A stretch of DNA of 14,131 nt from Bacteroidota bacterium. GTDB lineage: Bacteria; Bacteroidota; Bacteroidia; Bacteroidales; Bacteroidaceae. The translations under genes and the position numbers were made by a program. Shown in pieces: positions 1-8,818 of the stretch. Position 1 is the stretch's first letter, and each line of letters starts with the position of its first letter. The notes beneath the pieces are model-generated. The model was not told where the DNA came from, searched no databases, and saw nothing but the letters and a program-made list of their open reading frames with translations. The DNA lies in the NCBI GenBank assembly GCA_023458215.1, contig JAEXAJ010000183.1, forward strand, positions 1 through 14,131, in the 5' to 3' direction.

Positions 1-7
1 TGCTTTC

Positions 8-84
8 TTTTAGGCACGGATTACACGGATTTCACTGTTTCTGTTTACTTAATCCGTGTTATTCCGTGTAATCCGTGCCTAAAA
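8..84. repeat. 22-bp perfect inverted repeat with internal CACGGATTA iterations
   Basis: The arms at 8-29 and 63-84 are exact reverse complements (22 bp), separated by 33 bases. Each arm is itself built from iterated 9-10 base words: CACGGATTA then CACGGATTT on the left, and AATCCGTGT, ATTCCGTGT and AATCCGTGC on the right. As RNA it would form a long hairpin with A/T-rich ends (TTTTAGG...CCTAAAA). It lies about 100 bases before the first gene. It could be the terminator of an upstream gene outside the window or a dispersed Bacteroides intergenic repeat; I have an impression of having seen this word in other Bacteroides intergenic regions but cannot verify it here. Confidence 0.85.
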
Positions 85-190
85 TATCATCATTATGTAA
101 GCACTAATATACTTTTTACACAACCTCCCAGGAGGAGGAGAATTAAGTTACTCCTACTAATCATTCACTTAACAATCATTTAGTTCAAAT

Positions 191-1522
191 ATGAATATAA
201 ACCCCTCCCTCCTATCCCTCCTTCTCCTTTTGCTTTTTGCCCAATGCAAAGGCCCCACAGGAAAACCGGCACAACTTAGTGACGAGCAACTGATGGACAC
301 CGTACAGCGACGTACCTTCAATTACTTTTGGGAAGGTGCCGAACCCAACAGCGGCCTGGCGCGCGAACGCATCCACATGGACGGTATCTACGAACTGAAC
401 GATCAGAACGTAATAACCTCCGGCGGTAGCGGTTTCGGCATCATGGCCATCCTTACAGGCATCGACCGTGGTTACGTCACCCGCGAAGAAGGCCTGGCAC
501 GCATGGAGAAGATCGTCTCCTTCCTCGAAACCGCCGACCGCTTTCATGGGGCATATCCTCACTGGTGGTATGGCGATACGGGCAAAGTGAAACCCTTCGG
601 CCCAAAAGACAATGGCGGCGACCTGGTGGAAACTGCTTTCATCATGCAAGCCCTGCTTACCGTACATCAATATTACGTCGATGGCAACGCCTCGGAGAAA
701 GCCCTCGCCGCCCGTATCGACAAGCTATGGCGCGAAGTGGACTGGAACTACTATCGCCAGGGCGACCAAAATGTGCTTTACTGGCATTGGAGTCCCGAAT
801 ACGGCTGGGCAATGAACTTCCCGGTACACGGTTATAATGAATGTCTAATCATGTATATTCTTGCCGCCGCCTCGCCTACGTATGGTGTTCCTGCTGCCGT
901 TTACCACGATGGATGGGCGCAGAACGGCGCTATTGTGGAACCCCATCTGGTAGAAGGCATCAAACTGCATCTACGTTATCAAGGCACCGAAGCAGGTCCA
1001 CTCTTCTGGGCACAGTACTCTTTCCTCGGTCTCGACCCCACCGGATTGAAAGATGAATATTGCGCCAATTACTTCGACGAAATGCGTAACCTAACCCTCG
1101 TGAACCGTGCTTATTGCATCCGCAACCCGAAGCATTACAAAGGTTTTGGTCCCGATTGTTGGGGGTTAACAGCCAGCTATTCGGTTAACGGCTACGCCGC
1201 CCATGCCCCCAATGAGCGTGAAGACTTGGGAGTCATCTCTCCCACCGCCGCCCTTTCTTCCATCGTCTATACCCCGGAAGAGTCGTTGCAAGTAATGCGC
1301 CACCTCTATAATATGGGTGATAAGGTCTTTGGCCCTTACGGTTTCTATGATGCTTTCAGCGAAACAGACAACTGGTATCCGCAACGTTATCTCGCCATCG
1401 ACCAAGGTCCGATAGTCGTAATGATCGAAAATTACCGAACCGGATTACTTTGGAAGCTCTTTATGAGTCATCCGGATGTACAAAACGGATTGAAGAAGTT
1501 AGGATTTACAGAAAATAAATAG
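191..1522 (+). CDS. GH144-type endo-beta-1,2-glucanase lipoprotein (copy 1)
   Basis: The 443-residue product is predicted to hydrolyse internal beta-1,2-glucosidic bonds to give sophoro-oligosaccharides. Residues 1-18 are a hydrophobic lipoprotein signal ending in LFAQC, so Cys19 would be lipidated. The rest is one domain of the glucoamylase-like/GH144 (alpha/alpha)6-barrel type, with RTFNYFW, SGGSGFGIMA, HWWYGDTGKVKPFG and YWHWSPEYGW motifs rich in sugar-stacking aromatics. The acidic cluster D140-N-G-G-D144-L-V-E147 and E217 in HGYNECL match, by spacing, the acidic residues I recall as important in the Chitinophaga pinensis GH144 enzyme. It is followed by its own hairpin terminator, so it is probably transcribed apart from susC. 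It is about 85-88% identical by eye to the gene at 9942-11267. No acidic stretch follows Cys19 (sequence C-K-G-P-T-G-K), so surface exposure is uncertain. The family call is firm; the exact linkage is inferred from the family. Confidence 0.88.
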   Translation: MNINPSLLSLLLLLLFAQCKGPTGKPAQLSDEQLMDTVQRRTFNYFWEGAEPNSGLARERIHMDGIYELNDQNVITSGGSGFGIMAILTGIDRGYVTREEGLARMEKIVSFLETADRFHGAYPHWWYGDTGKVKPFGPKDNGGDLVETAFIMQALLTVHQYYVDGNASEKALAARIDKLWREVDWNYYRQGDQNVLYWHWSPEYGWAMNFPVHGYNECLIMYILAAASPTYGVPAAVYHDGWAQNGAIVEPHLVEGIKLHLRYQGTEAGPLFWAQYSFLGLDPTGLKDEYCANYFDEMRNLTLVNRAYCIRNPKHYKGFGPDCWGLTASYSVNGYAAHAPNEREDLGVISPTAALSSIVYTPEESLQVMRHLYNMGDKVFGPYGFYDAFSETDNWYPQRYLAIDQGPIVVMIENYRTGLLWKLFMSHPDVQNGLKKLGFTENK

Positions 1523-1523
1523 A

Positions 1524-1572
1524 AAAGAGACCGATAGTTGTTCTAGTAAACAGCTATCGGTCCTCTTCTTTT
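1524..1572 (+). terminator. Intrinsic terminator of GH144 copy 1
   Basis: The hairpin starts two bases after the stop codon. CCGATAG (1531-1537) pairs with CTATCGG (1554-1560), and the stem extends outward through GAGA/TC-TCT pairing with one bulged C. The loop is about 16 bases. It is followed by TTCTTTTATAT. It separates copy 1 from the susCD promoter region. Confidence 0.8.
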
Positions 1573-1604
1573 ATATATCTAACATTAAGCTTATTACGCT
1601 TATT

Positions 1605-1666
1605 TGAGTAGTAAATGAGTAGCTACTCATTTGTTAATTTTTAGGGATATGTATTGTTGGTGAGTA
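1605..1666 (+). promoter_or_regulatory. Candidate operator: 20-bp palindrome and four TGAGTA half-sites
   Basis: AAATGAGTAGCTACTCATTT (1613-1632) is a perfect 20-bp palindrome. The half-site TGAGTA occurs four times here: 1605-1610, 1616-1621, inverted at 1624-1629, and 1661-1666. The first two are 11 bp apart, about one helical turn. The palindrome centre is about 78 bp upstream of the best -7 element and lies after the terminator of the preceding gene, which suits binding by a transcriptional activator of the susCD operon. A DNA-level role is inferred; a small RNA hairpin is the alternative, but the position upstream of the likely transcription start argues against it. Confidence 0.5.
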
Positions 1667-1696
1667 TGTTTTTTCCCTCTCGTATATCGAAATCAA

Positions 1697-1704
1697 TACA
1701 TTTG
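1697..1704 (+). promoter_or_regulatory. Bacteroides-type -7 promoter element for susC
   Basis: TACATTTG matches the Bacteroides primary-sigma -7 consensus TAnnTTTG exactly. No good TTG is seen about 19-20 bp upstream (the region is TTTTTTCCC), so the promoter may need an activator, as is common for PUL operons. It would give a leader of about 70 bases before the susC start codon at 1781. Confidence 0.45.
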
Positions 1705-1780
1705 CCGTCGACATTGAATTCAAGCACTGCGCAGAGCCAAGAATCAATTAAAACGAGTTATCCACTAAAAATTTAATGCA

Positions 1781-4700
1781 ATGAAGAGATCACATCTTCT
1801 TAAAAGAGCCTCATGGCTCAAGAGTTTATTCTTGATGGCATGCCTACTCATGGCAACTATGCCGGCATTTTCCCAAACAAAGACAGTAACAGGTATCGTA
1901 ACCGATGCTTCAGGCGAAGCATTGATTGGCGTATCCATTCTTGTACAAGGTACTAACAATGGGGTAGTGACCAATCTGGACGGAGAATACACATTGAACA
2001 ACGTACCGAGTAACGCAACACTTACTATCAGCTATATAGGTATGACGACTCAGGACGTAAAAGTAAACGGGCGTTCTATCGTCAACGTAACGCTCAAAGA
2101 CGATACACAACAACTGGAAGAGATTGTAGTAATCGGCTACGGTGCGGCAAAAGCCAAAGACTTGACGGCTCCTATCACCGTTGTCAAAGGCGAGGCACTG
2201 AGTGCAACTCCTTCCACTACGCCCATGGCAGCACTCCAAGGAAAAGTACCTGGTGTAAATATCGTAAACAATGGTGCTCCGGGTGAAGGCCCCACTGTAC
2301 AAATTCGCGGTATCGGTTCTTTTTCCAACAGCAAGCCGCTGTTCGTAGTAGACGGCATGTTCTACGACAATATCAACTTCCTGAACAATGCAGATATTCA
2401 AGAGATGTCTATCTTGAAAGATGCGTCAGCAGCAGCCATTTATGGTGTGCGCGCAGCAAATGGTGTAGTACTTATCACCACCAAGAAAGGCTCACGCAAT
2501 CAAAAGACTAAAATCACTTATGATGGCTATGTAGGTATTCAGAAAGCATCTAATGTACTCGAACTTTGTAACTCAAGCGAATATGCCACTATGCTTCTCG
2601 AAGGAAATTATAATGCATATCAGGAACATTTCGTAAAGTCTATCGACAAATACGGCGGCGACCGTTCAAGCTCTGATTTCCACGACTGGACATATGGTGC
2701 CGACAACAACTGGTATGATCACCTCCTACGCACAGCAGCTATTACCAACCATAGCTTGAACATCAATGGTGGCTCGGACAAAGCCGTTTACTCTGTAGGT
2801 GCAAGTTATTTGTATCAGGACGGTATCATGGATGTAGACAACAATTACAAGCGCATGAACTTCCGTGGTTCTCTTGACTTCGATGCAACCAGTTGGCTGA
2901 AGGTAGGTTTCAACGGATTGTTCAGCAACTCTACACAACAAGTGCCCAATAACCAAGCTTGGCAGAAAGCTTTTAACTGCCCTCCTATCGTAGCGCTTTA
3001 TGATGAAAATAACGATAAAGCATTCCCCGACAAATTCGGTTCTCCGGACGCACTCGGTTATACATCAAACTTCTATAATCCCGTTGCAACAGCCAAGTAT
3101 TTCGACTCAAGTAAGGAGAATTACCAAGTGCTAAGCAACTTCTATGCACAGATTGACCTTATCCCCAGTAAACTGAACTTCCGTACAAACTATTCTTACA
3201 GTTTCCTCTCCACACAGGGTCGTGAGTTTACTCCGAAGTATTATGTCAGCAGCTGGCAGCAATCAGCTTCCACCCAACTGAAGAAAACAGAAGACAAGTA
3301 CTACAACTATATATGGGATAATACGCTTACCTATAATGAGCAATGGGGACAGCATAAGTTCGGTGCAATGGCAGGTTACTCCATGCGTCAGGAACAATGG
3401 CGCCACTTCGAAGGCAAAGCAAGTAATGTGCCCGAAGGTGCCGACGAGTATTGGTACATTAAAAATGGTGATGCAGCAGGTGCTACAGTAACAGACGACG
3501 GTTACTGCTATCGTGGAATTTCCTATTTTGCCCGTCTGAACTACAACTATGCTGACAAATACCTGTTGATGTTCACTATGCGTGCCGACGGTTCGAGCAA
3601 ATATCAAGAACATTGGGGCTACTTCCCGTCAGTAGGTGCCGCATGGGTACTCTCAGAAGAATCGTTTATGAAAAACCAAAAGTGGGCTGACTTCTTGAAA
3701 GTACGTGCTAGTTGGGGTAAACTGGGTAACGACCAAGTTGCAGCGAGCGATGGTTTCGCATCTATCTCTACCGGTAACGGTTCATCAGGCGTATTCGGAA
3801 ACTCTACTATTCCGGGTTACCAGAACAACACTTATTTCAGTTGGTTAGCATGGGAAGTAGTGGAAGAATGGAATGCAGGTGTGAACCTTATCACCCTCGA
3901 CAACCGTTTGAACATCGACGTAGATTACTATCACCGCATGACTAACAATGCTGTTATTGCTCCGCTTCTTCCTTTTAGTACTACAACCCTTGCAGGTAAC
4001 TACGGTAAGATTCTGAATTCTGGTATTGACGTAAGCGCCAACTGGTCTGATAAAATAGGCCGTGACTTCTCTTACAACATCGGTGTCAATATCTCTACCC
4101 TTAGAAACCGCGTGAAGTCCCTAAATGGAAACAGCATCATCCGTGGTGGCAAAACCGTTAACATTGTAGGCAAAGAGATGAACTCTTTCTATGGCTTCAA
4201 AATGATCGGCGTTTATCAAACCGAAGAAGAAATTGCTGCCGACCCCATCGCAGTAGCCAACGGTTGTGTACCGGGTGACTTGAAGTATGCCGATCTTGAC
4301 GGAAACAAAATTCTCGATGGCAATGACCGGACCACCTTAGGTTCTTACATTCCTAATTTCACTTACGGCATCAATCTTGGTCTTAACTACAAGAATCTCG
4401 ACTTCCAGTTGACTACCTACGGTCAAACCGGAGCACAAATGTTCAACCGCAAACGTGCCCTTCGCTATTCTTCTCAAAACTATAACTTTGACCGTGCTCA
4501 GTATGAGAACCGCTGGACCGGCCCAGGTTCTACCAATAGCAATCCGTCGGCTGCCGCTCTGCTGAAGCCATGGAACGTAAGTGATCAGAAATATAGCTCT
4601 TACTTCGTAGAGAGTGCAGATTATTTCCGTATTCAGAACATTACTTTAGGCTATACTTTCCGCAACATCAAGATGGGTAACTACATCATGCCGGGAGTAC

Positions 4701-4843
4701 GCCTGAGCTTCACAGCCGACCGTCCGTTCACTACTTTCAAAGCCAATGCTTTCACTCCCGAATTGTCTGACAGTCAAGGTTGGGATACAGAAGTATATCC
4801 TTTGACGTCAACCTATACGTTCGGAGTGAGATTCGATTTCTAA
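1781..4843 (+). CDS. SusC-like TonB-dependent outer-membrane glycan transporter
   Basis: The 1020-residue protein has the full SusC/RagA layout. Residues 1-31 are a signal peptide ending AFS-Q. Residues ~35-110 are a carboxypeptidase-regulatory-like domain (TGIVTDASGEALIGVSILV). The TonB box region EEIVVIGYG is at ~113-121. The plug domain covers ~125-240, with PGVNIVNNG, VQIRGIGS, PLFVVDG, ILKDASAAAIYGVRAANGVVLITTKKG. A C-terminal 22-strand barrel ends in the aromatic VRFDF. It forms a complex with the SusD encoded 28 bp downstream and imports oligosaccharides into the periplasm using TonB energy. The GH144/GH3 context suggests beta-1,2-glucan or its fragments as substrate. The start is well placed: signal peptide at once, AT-rich leader (AAAAATTTAATGCA) in the Bacteroides style. 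No N-terminal sigma-regulator extension is present. Confidence 0.96.
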   Translation: MKRSHLLKRASWLKSLFLMACLLMATMPAFSQTKTVTGIVTDASGEALIGVSILVQGTNNGVVTNLDGEYTLNNVPSNATLTISYIGMTTQDVKVNGRSIVNVTLKDDTQQLEEIVVIGYGAAKAKDLTAPITVVKGEALSATPSTTPMAALQGKVPGVNIVNNGAPGEGPTVQIRGIGSFSNSKPLFVVDGMFYDNINFLNNADIQEMSILKDASAAAIYGVRAANGVVLITTKKGSRNQKTKITYDGYVGIQKASNVLELCNSSEYATMLLEGNYNAYQEHFVKSIDKYGGDRSSSDFHDWTYGADNNWYDHLLRTAAITNHSLNINGGSDKAVYSVGASYLYQDGIMDVDNNYKRMNFRGSLDFDATSWLKVGFNGLFSNSTQQVPNNQAWQKAFNCPPIVALYDENNDKAFPDKFGSPDALGYTSNFYNPVATAKYFDSSKENYQVLSNFYAQIDLIPSKLNFRTNYSYSFLSTQGREFTPKYYVSSWQQSASTQLKKTEDKYYNYIWDNTLTYNEQWGQHKFGAMAGYSMRQEQWRHFEGKASNVPEGADEYWYIKNGDAAGATVTDDGYCYRGISYFARLNYNYADKYLLMFTMRADGSSKYQEHWGYFPSVGAAWVLSEESFMKNQKWADFLKVRASWGKLGNDQVAASDGFASISTGNGSSGVFGNSTIPGYQNNTYFSWLAWEVVEEWNAGVNLITLDNRLNIDVDYYHRMTNNAVIAPLLPFSTTTLAGNYGKILNSGIDVSANWSDKIGRDFSYNIGVNISTLRNRVKSLNGNSIIRGGKTVNIVGKEMNSFYGFKMIGVYQTEEEIAADPIAVANGCVPGDLKYADLDGNKILDGNDRTTLGSYIPNFTYGINLGLNYKNLDFQLTTYGQTGAQMFNRKRALRYSSQNYNFDRAQYENRWTGPGSTNSNPSAAALLKPWNVSDQKYSSYFVESADYFRIQNITLGYTFRNIKMGNYIMPGVRLSFTADRPFTTFKANAFTPELSDSQGWDTEVYPLTSTYTFGVRFDF

Positions 4844-4871
4844 TCAATAACACATTAATAACAAAGAACTA

Positions 4872-6338
4872 ATGAAAACAATCATAAGACCTTTACTATA
4901 TATAATGTCCGCCTTGATGGTGTTGTCATTCGCATCCTGTAATGATTTTCTAGATAAAGAGCCTGAAGGTAAGGTTCCTGAGGAGAAAGTAGACTATACT
5001 AATATCAGCAATATGTATCAGCCTGTATCGGGTGTATATGCAAAAATTCGTACCAGCGGTCTGCACTGGGTCATCTGGGAGATCACTACTATCCGCGACC
5101 AAGACGTATTCAGCGGTCAGTGGAACGGTAGTGATTACTACAACTTGAGCGAATACAAGTACAACGACTCTTTCTGGGGATTCAATGAACTGTGGATGCA
5201 ATATTACAACATAATCAAAACTGCCAATGCAGCCGTAGAATCACTGGACTTATATGCAAAGAATATCACTAACGACAGTGATATGAAAAACTACAAAGCC
5301 TATCGCGGTGAAGTTCAATTCATGCGTGCCTATGCCTACTATCGCTTAGTACAAGCATTTGGAGCAGTTACAATTCTTCGCGACAATAACCAGGTTGATC
5401 TTAGCCGTTCTACCGCCAATGCAGTAAACAAATATATCCTGGAAGACCTGCAATATGGCATTGATAACATGCCACGTATCCGTCCCAATCAAAGCGAGCA
5501 CAAAGGTGCCGTAACAGCTTTTTCTGCCGAAATGCTAGCAGCCAAAGTTCACTTGAACCAAGGTAACTACACCAAAGTGGAAGAACTGACTAACGACATC
5601 ATTGAACATGGTAATTTCTCTCTTTATCCAGACTTCTACCAGTTGTGGAAGATTCCCGGCAAGCTTTGTGATGAGTCTATGTTCGAATGTCAGATGACTG
5701 ACTTCGGCAATGGTTCCGGTGATTTGATAGACGGTGACCAATGGTTTGTTTGCCAAGGTCCTAACAACTCAGGCAGTGACATCAGCGGTTGGGGCGACTG
5801 CGGTATTTTGAAATCCTTCCGTGACTGGGCTTATGAGCGTGGAGAAACGATACGTGCCACTACTTCATTCCTGTTGGCAGACTCAACAACACCCGATGGT
5901 GATTATATCCAGCCGCAACCCAATCCCGAGAAGACCGACTGCTGGAACGGCAAGGCATATACTCCGCTAAACCAATTGACACCCGGTCGTACGAAATATG
6001 GTACAAACAACAACGCCCGTATCTTCCGCTATGCAGATGTACTGTTGATGAATGCCGAAGCCAAAATCAAGAATGGTAAAAGTGGTGACGCACCTTTCAA
6101 TGAAGTAAGAAGACGCGCTAAGATGCCGGAACTGACTAATGTAACTTTCCAACAAGTTATAGACGAACGTCGTATGGAATTCATGTGCGAATGGGGAGAA
6201 CGTTATAACGACCTTGTACGTACAGGATTGGCTAAAACAGAATTGAAAGGCTGGTCGGAAGATAAAGCTCTTTTGCCCCTTCCTTTCAACCAATATACAC
6301 AAATTCCTGATTTGTTGAAGGAGCCTAAAGACGAATAG
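4872..6338 (+). CDS. SusD-like outer-membrane glycan-binding lipoprotein
   Basis: The 488-residue protein is the partner lid of the preceding SusC. The signal peptide ends LSFASC, with Cys23 lipidated, followed by NDFLDKEPEG, the usual SusD start with acidic residues close behind the Cys, consistent with surface display. RagB/SusD TPR-like helices follow (FMRAYAYYRLVQAFGAVTIL near residues 150-170). The C-terminal signature is also present: IFRYADVLLMNAEAKIKNG, NEVRRRAKMP, DERRMEFMCEWGERYNDLVRTG. The last motif reads CEWGERY where many SusDs have EGxRW. A stretch rich in Trp and Tyr (SGLHWVIWEITTIRDQDVFSGQW, residues ~63-83) may contribute to glycan stacking. The gap to susC is 28 bp, so the two are co-transcribed. 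Substrate is inferred from neighbours. Confidence 0.95.
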   Translation: MKTIIRPLLYIMSALMVLSFASCNDFLDKEPEGKVPEEKVDYTNISNMYQPVSGVYAKIRTSGLHWVIWEITTIRDQDVFSGQWNGSDYYNLSEYKYNDSFWGFNELWMQYYNIIKTANAAVESLDLYAKNITNDSDMKNYKAYRGEVQFMRAYAYYRLVQAFGAVTILRDNNQVDLSRSTANAVNKYILEDLQYGIDNMPRIRPNQSEHKGAVTAFSAEMLAAKVHLNQGNYTKVEELTNDIIEHGNFSLYPDFYQLWKIPGKLCDESMFECQMTDFGNGSGDLIDGDQWFVCQGPNNSGSDISGWGDCGILKSFRDWAYERGETIRATTSFLLADSTTPDGDYIQPQPNPEKTDCWNGKAYTPLNQLTPGRTKYGTNNNARIFRYADVLLMNAEAKIKNGKSGDAPFNEVRRRAKMPELTNVTFQQVIDERRMEFMCEWGERYNDLVRTGLAKTELKGWSEDKALLPLPFNQYTQIPDLLKEPKDE

Positions 6339-6347
6339 TTTTTTTCA

Positions 6348-6392
6348 AAAGGAGTTAAAGGAGCCAGCACATCATGCTCCTTTAACTCTTTA
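6348..6392 (+). terminator. Hairpin between susD and GH3 gene (terminator or attenuator)
   Basis: GAGTTAAAGGAGC (6352-6364) pairs perfectly with GCTCCTTTAACTC (6376-6388) around an 11-base loop; AAAG/CTTT extends the stem past a one-base bulge. It is followed only by TTTATTATC, a poor U-tract. It starts about 14 bases after the susD stop codon. It may partly terminate transcription, or stabilise the susCD mRNA 3' end and lower expression of the GH3 gene relative to the transporter. Confidence 0.7.
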
Positions 6393-6428
6393 TTATCGCC
6401 AAAATACATATATCAAATAGAATATATC

Positions 6429-8750
6429 ATGAAGAAAGTTTTCAGAAAAACAGGCCTACTACTAGCGGCTGCCTTAATAGGGGGCACCGCCGTACAGGCG
6501 CAAAAATCCCCGCAGGACATGGACCGCTTCATCGACGCACTGATGAAGAAAATGACCGTAGAGGAAAAGATAGGTCAGTTGAACCTGCCCGTAACGGGAG
6601 AAATCACTACCGGCCAAGCTAAGAGCAGCGATGTAGCCAAGAAGATTGGTGAAGGCATGGTTGGCGGGCTTTTCAACCTGAAAGGGGTTGCAAAGATTAA
6701 AGACGTACAGAAGCTGGCAGTAGAAAACTCCCGTTTGGGTATTCCTTTGCTCTTTGGTATGGACGTAATCCACGGCTACGAAACAGTATTCCCTATTCCT
6801 TTGGGACTGTCTTGTACCTGGAATATGGATGCCATTGAGAAATCGGCACGTATCGCAGCCGTTGAAGCCAGTGCGGATGGTATCTCCTGGACGTTCAGCC
6901 CGATGGTAGACATCAGCCGTGACCCTCGTTGGGGACGCGTCTCCGAAGGTAGCGGTGAAGACCCGTTCCTGGGTGGAGCCATCGCTCGTGCTATGGTACT
7001 GGGTTATCAAGGTGTGAACCTAAACGAACAACTGAAACGCAACGACCAAATCATGGCATGCGTGAAGCACTTCGCCCTCTATGGAGCCGGTGAAGCCGGA
7101 CGCGATTACAACACGGTGGATATGAGCCGTAACCGCATGTTCAATGAATACCTTTATCCCTATCAGGCAGCTGTTGACGCCGGTGTAGGTAGCGTAATGG
7201 CTTCCTTCAACGAGGTAGACGGCGTACCCGCCACTGCCAACCGATGGCTGATGACTGACGTACTGCGCAAGCAATGGGGCTTCAATGGTTTCGTAGTAAC
7301 AGACTTTACCGGTATTGCCGAGATGATACAACACGGTATCGGTGACTTGCAAACCGTTTCGGCCCGTGCGCTCGAAGCCGGTGTAGATATGGATATGGTA
7401 AGCGAAGGTTTCGTAGGTACTATCAAGAAGTCCATCGACGAAGGCAAGATAAAGATGGAGACTTTGGATACAGCCTGCCGCCGCATCCTCGAAGCTAAAT
7501 ACAAGCTGGGATTGTTTGACAACCCGTACAAGTATTGCGACCTGAAGCGTCCCGCACGCGATATCTTTACAAAAGAACATCGTGATGCTGCCCGCAAGAT
7601 TGCAAGCGAAAGCTTCGTATTGTTGAAGAATCAACCCGCAGGAGCCGGCCAGGCTCCTGTTCTTCCGTTGGAGAAGAAAGGTACGGTTGCCGTAATCGGT
7701 CCGTTGGGAAATACCCGCAGCAACATGCCCGGTACTTGGAGTGTAGCTGCACGCCTCGACGATTATCCATCTCTCTACGAAGGTTTGAAAGAAATGACCG
7801 CCGGTAAAGTGAACATCACTTATGCCAAAGGTAGCAACCTGATTGGCGACGCCGCTTACGAAGAACGTGCCACCATGTTCGGTCGTTCACTGAACCGTGA
7901 TAACCGTACGGACAAAGAAATGCTGGACGAAGCTCTGAAGGTAGCCGCCGGTGCGGACGTAATTGTAGCCGCCATTGGTGAGTCTTCTGAAATGAGCGGT
8001 GAGAGTTCCAGCCGTACTGACCTGAATATCCCCGACGTGCAACGTACCCTGCTTGAAGCATTGCTGAAAACCGGAAAGCCGGTAGTACTGACCCTCTTCA
8101 CCGGTCGCCCGTTGACGCTGACTTGGGAACAGGAGAATGTACCTGCCATCTTGAATGTATGGTTCGGTGGTAGCGAAGCTGCATACGCCATTGGTGACGT
8201 ATTGTTCGGCGATGCAAACCCGAGCGGTAAACTGACAATGACTTTCCCCAAGAATGTAGGTCAGATACCTTTATTCTACAATCACAAGAATACAGGTCGT
8301 CCGTTGGCAGAAGGCAAATGGTTCGAGAAATTCCGCAGCAACTACCTGGATGTGGACAACGCACCTCTGTACCCGTTCGGTTACGGTTTGTCGTACACCA
8401 CTTTCCAGTATAGCGATGTTGCGCTGAGCAATCCGACGATGGCACAAGACGGTTCTATCACAGCCGAAGTAACTGTAACCAATACCGGCAAACGTGACGG
8501 CGCAGAGGTAGTGCAACTCTATATCCGCGACCTCGTGGGTAGCATCACCCGTCCGGTAATGGAACTGAAAGGCTTCGAGAAGATCTTCCTCCGTGCAGGC
8601 GAAAGCAAGAAGGTATCTTTCAAGATTACTCCGGATTTGCTACGCTTCTACGACTACGAACTGAATCATGTAGCCGAACCGGGAGACTTCGACGTAATGA
8701 TCGGCGGCAGCAGCCAAGCTGTAAACACTGCGCGTCTGACATTGAAGTAA
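6429..8750 (+). CDS. Periplasmic GH3 beta-glucosidase (probable sophoro-oligosaccharide-specific)
   Basis: The 773-residue enzyme is predicted to remove glucose from the non-reducing end of short beta-1,2-glucans. A type I signal peptide (residues 1-24, ending AVQA-Q) without lipobox points to the periplasm. The N-terminal GH3 TIM barrel holds MTVEEKIGQL, GIPLLFGMDVIHGYETVFPI, RDPRWGR, GEDPFL, VKHFALYG and the nucleophile motif GFVVTDFTG, with Asp292 as probable nucleophile. The alpha/beta sandwich (~415-615) contains AVIGPLGN and GESSEMSGESSSRTDLNIP, where Glu525 is the likely acid/base. A fibronectin type III-like domain closes the protein (~660-765, after YPFGYGLSYTTF). It is a BglX-type GH3 of full length. 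The arrangement beside SusCD and GH144 resembles that of the characterised Bacteroides thetaiotaomicron GH3 BT_3567, which acts on sophorose-type substrates (from memory); specificity here is by analogy. Confidence 0.92.
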   Translation: MKKVFRKTGLLLAAALIGGTAVQAQKSPQDMDRFIDALMKKMTVEEKIGQLNLPVTGEITTGQAKSSDVAKKIGEGMVGGLFNLKGVAKIKDVQKLAVENSRLGIPLLFGMDVIHGYETVFPIPLGLSCTWNMDAIEKSARIAAVEASADGISWTFSPMVDISRDPRWGRVSEGSGEDPFLGGAIARAMVLGYQGVNLNEQLKRNDQIMACVKHFALYGAGEAGRDYNTVDMSRNRMFNEYLYPYQAAVDAGVGSVMASFNEVDGVPATANRWLMTDVLRKQWGFNGFVVTDFTGIAEMIQHGIGDLQTVSARALEAGVDMDMVSEGFVGTIKKSIDEGKIKMETLDTACRRILEAKYKLGLFDNPYKYCDLKRPARDIFTKEHRDAARKIASESFVLLKNQPAGAGQAPVLPLEKKGTVAVIGPLGNTRSNMPGTWSVAARLDDYPSLYEGLKEMTAGKVNITYAKGSNLIGDAAYEERATMFGRSLNRDNRTDKEMLDEALKVAAGADVIVAAIGESSEMSGESSSRTDLNIPDVQRTLLEALLKTGKPVVLTLFTGRPLTLTWEQENVPAILNVWFGGSEAAYAIGDVLFGDANPSGKLTMTFPKNVGQIPLFYNHKNTGRPLAEGKWFEKFRSNYLDVDNAPLYPFGYGLSYTTFQYSDVALSNPTMAQDGSITAEVTVTNTGKRDGAEVVQLYIRDLVGSITRPVMELKGFEKIFLRAGESKKVSFKITPDLLRFYDYELNHVAEPGDFDVMIGGSSQAVNTARLTLK

Positions 8751-8777
8751 AGAAGAAGAACTCTGATAATCAACACC

Positions 8778-8818
8778 AAAAGAGTCCCACTTATTCCCAA
8801 CAAAGTGGGACTCTTTTT
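8778..8818 (+). terminator. Strong intrinsic terminator after the GH3 gene
   Basis: A perfect 15-bp stem: 8778-8792 (AAAAGAGTCCCACTT without its first A) pairs with 8803-8817, around the 10-base loop ATTCCCAACA, ending in a run of T. The core is AGAGTCCCACTT/AAGTGGGACTCT. It lies 27 bases after the stop codon. The loop and right arm overlap the first unit of the 22-bp palindrome array that follows. Confidence 0.88.

Noticed and set aside
110..117. TACTTTTT as a -7 promoter element for GH144 copy 1.
   Set aside because: It lacks the final G of TAnnTTTG and has no TTG at a suitable distance, so it is too weak to list.
131..140. GGAGGAGGAG as a ribosome binding site for GH144 copy 1.
   Set aside because: It lies about 50 bases before the start codon at 191, and this group generally does not depend on Shine-Dalgarno pairing.
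1758..1766. TTATCCACT, one base from a DnaA box.
   Set aside because: It is a single imperfect copy just before susC, with no cluster, AT-rich unwinding region or replication gene nearby.
7020..7634. A 204-codon minus-strand open frame inside the GH3 gene.
   Set aside because: It covers the conserved GH3 barrel in antisense, shows no signal peptide or domain, and is best explained as a shadow of the coding strand.
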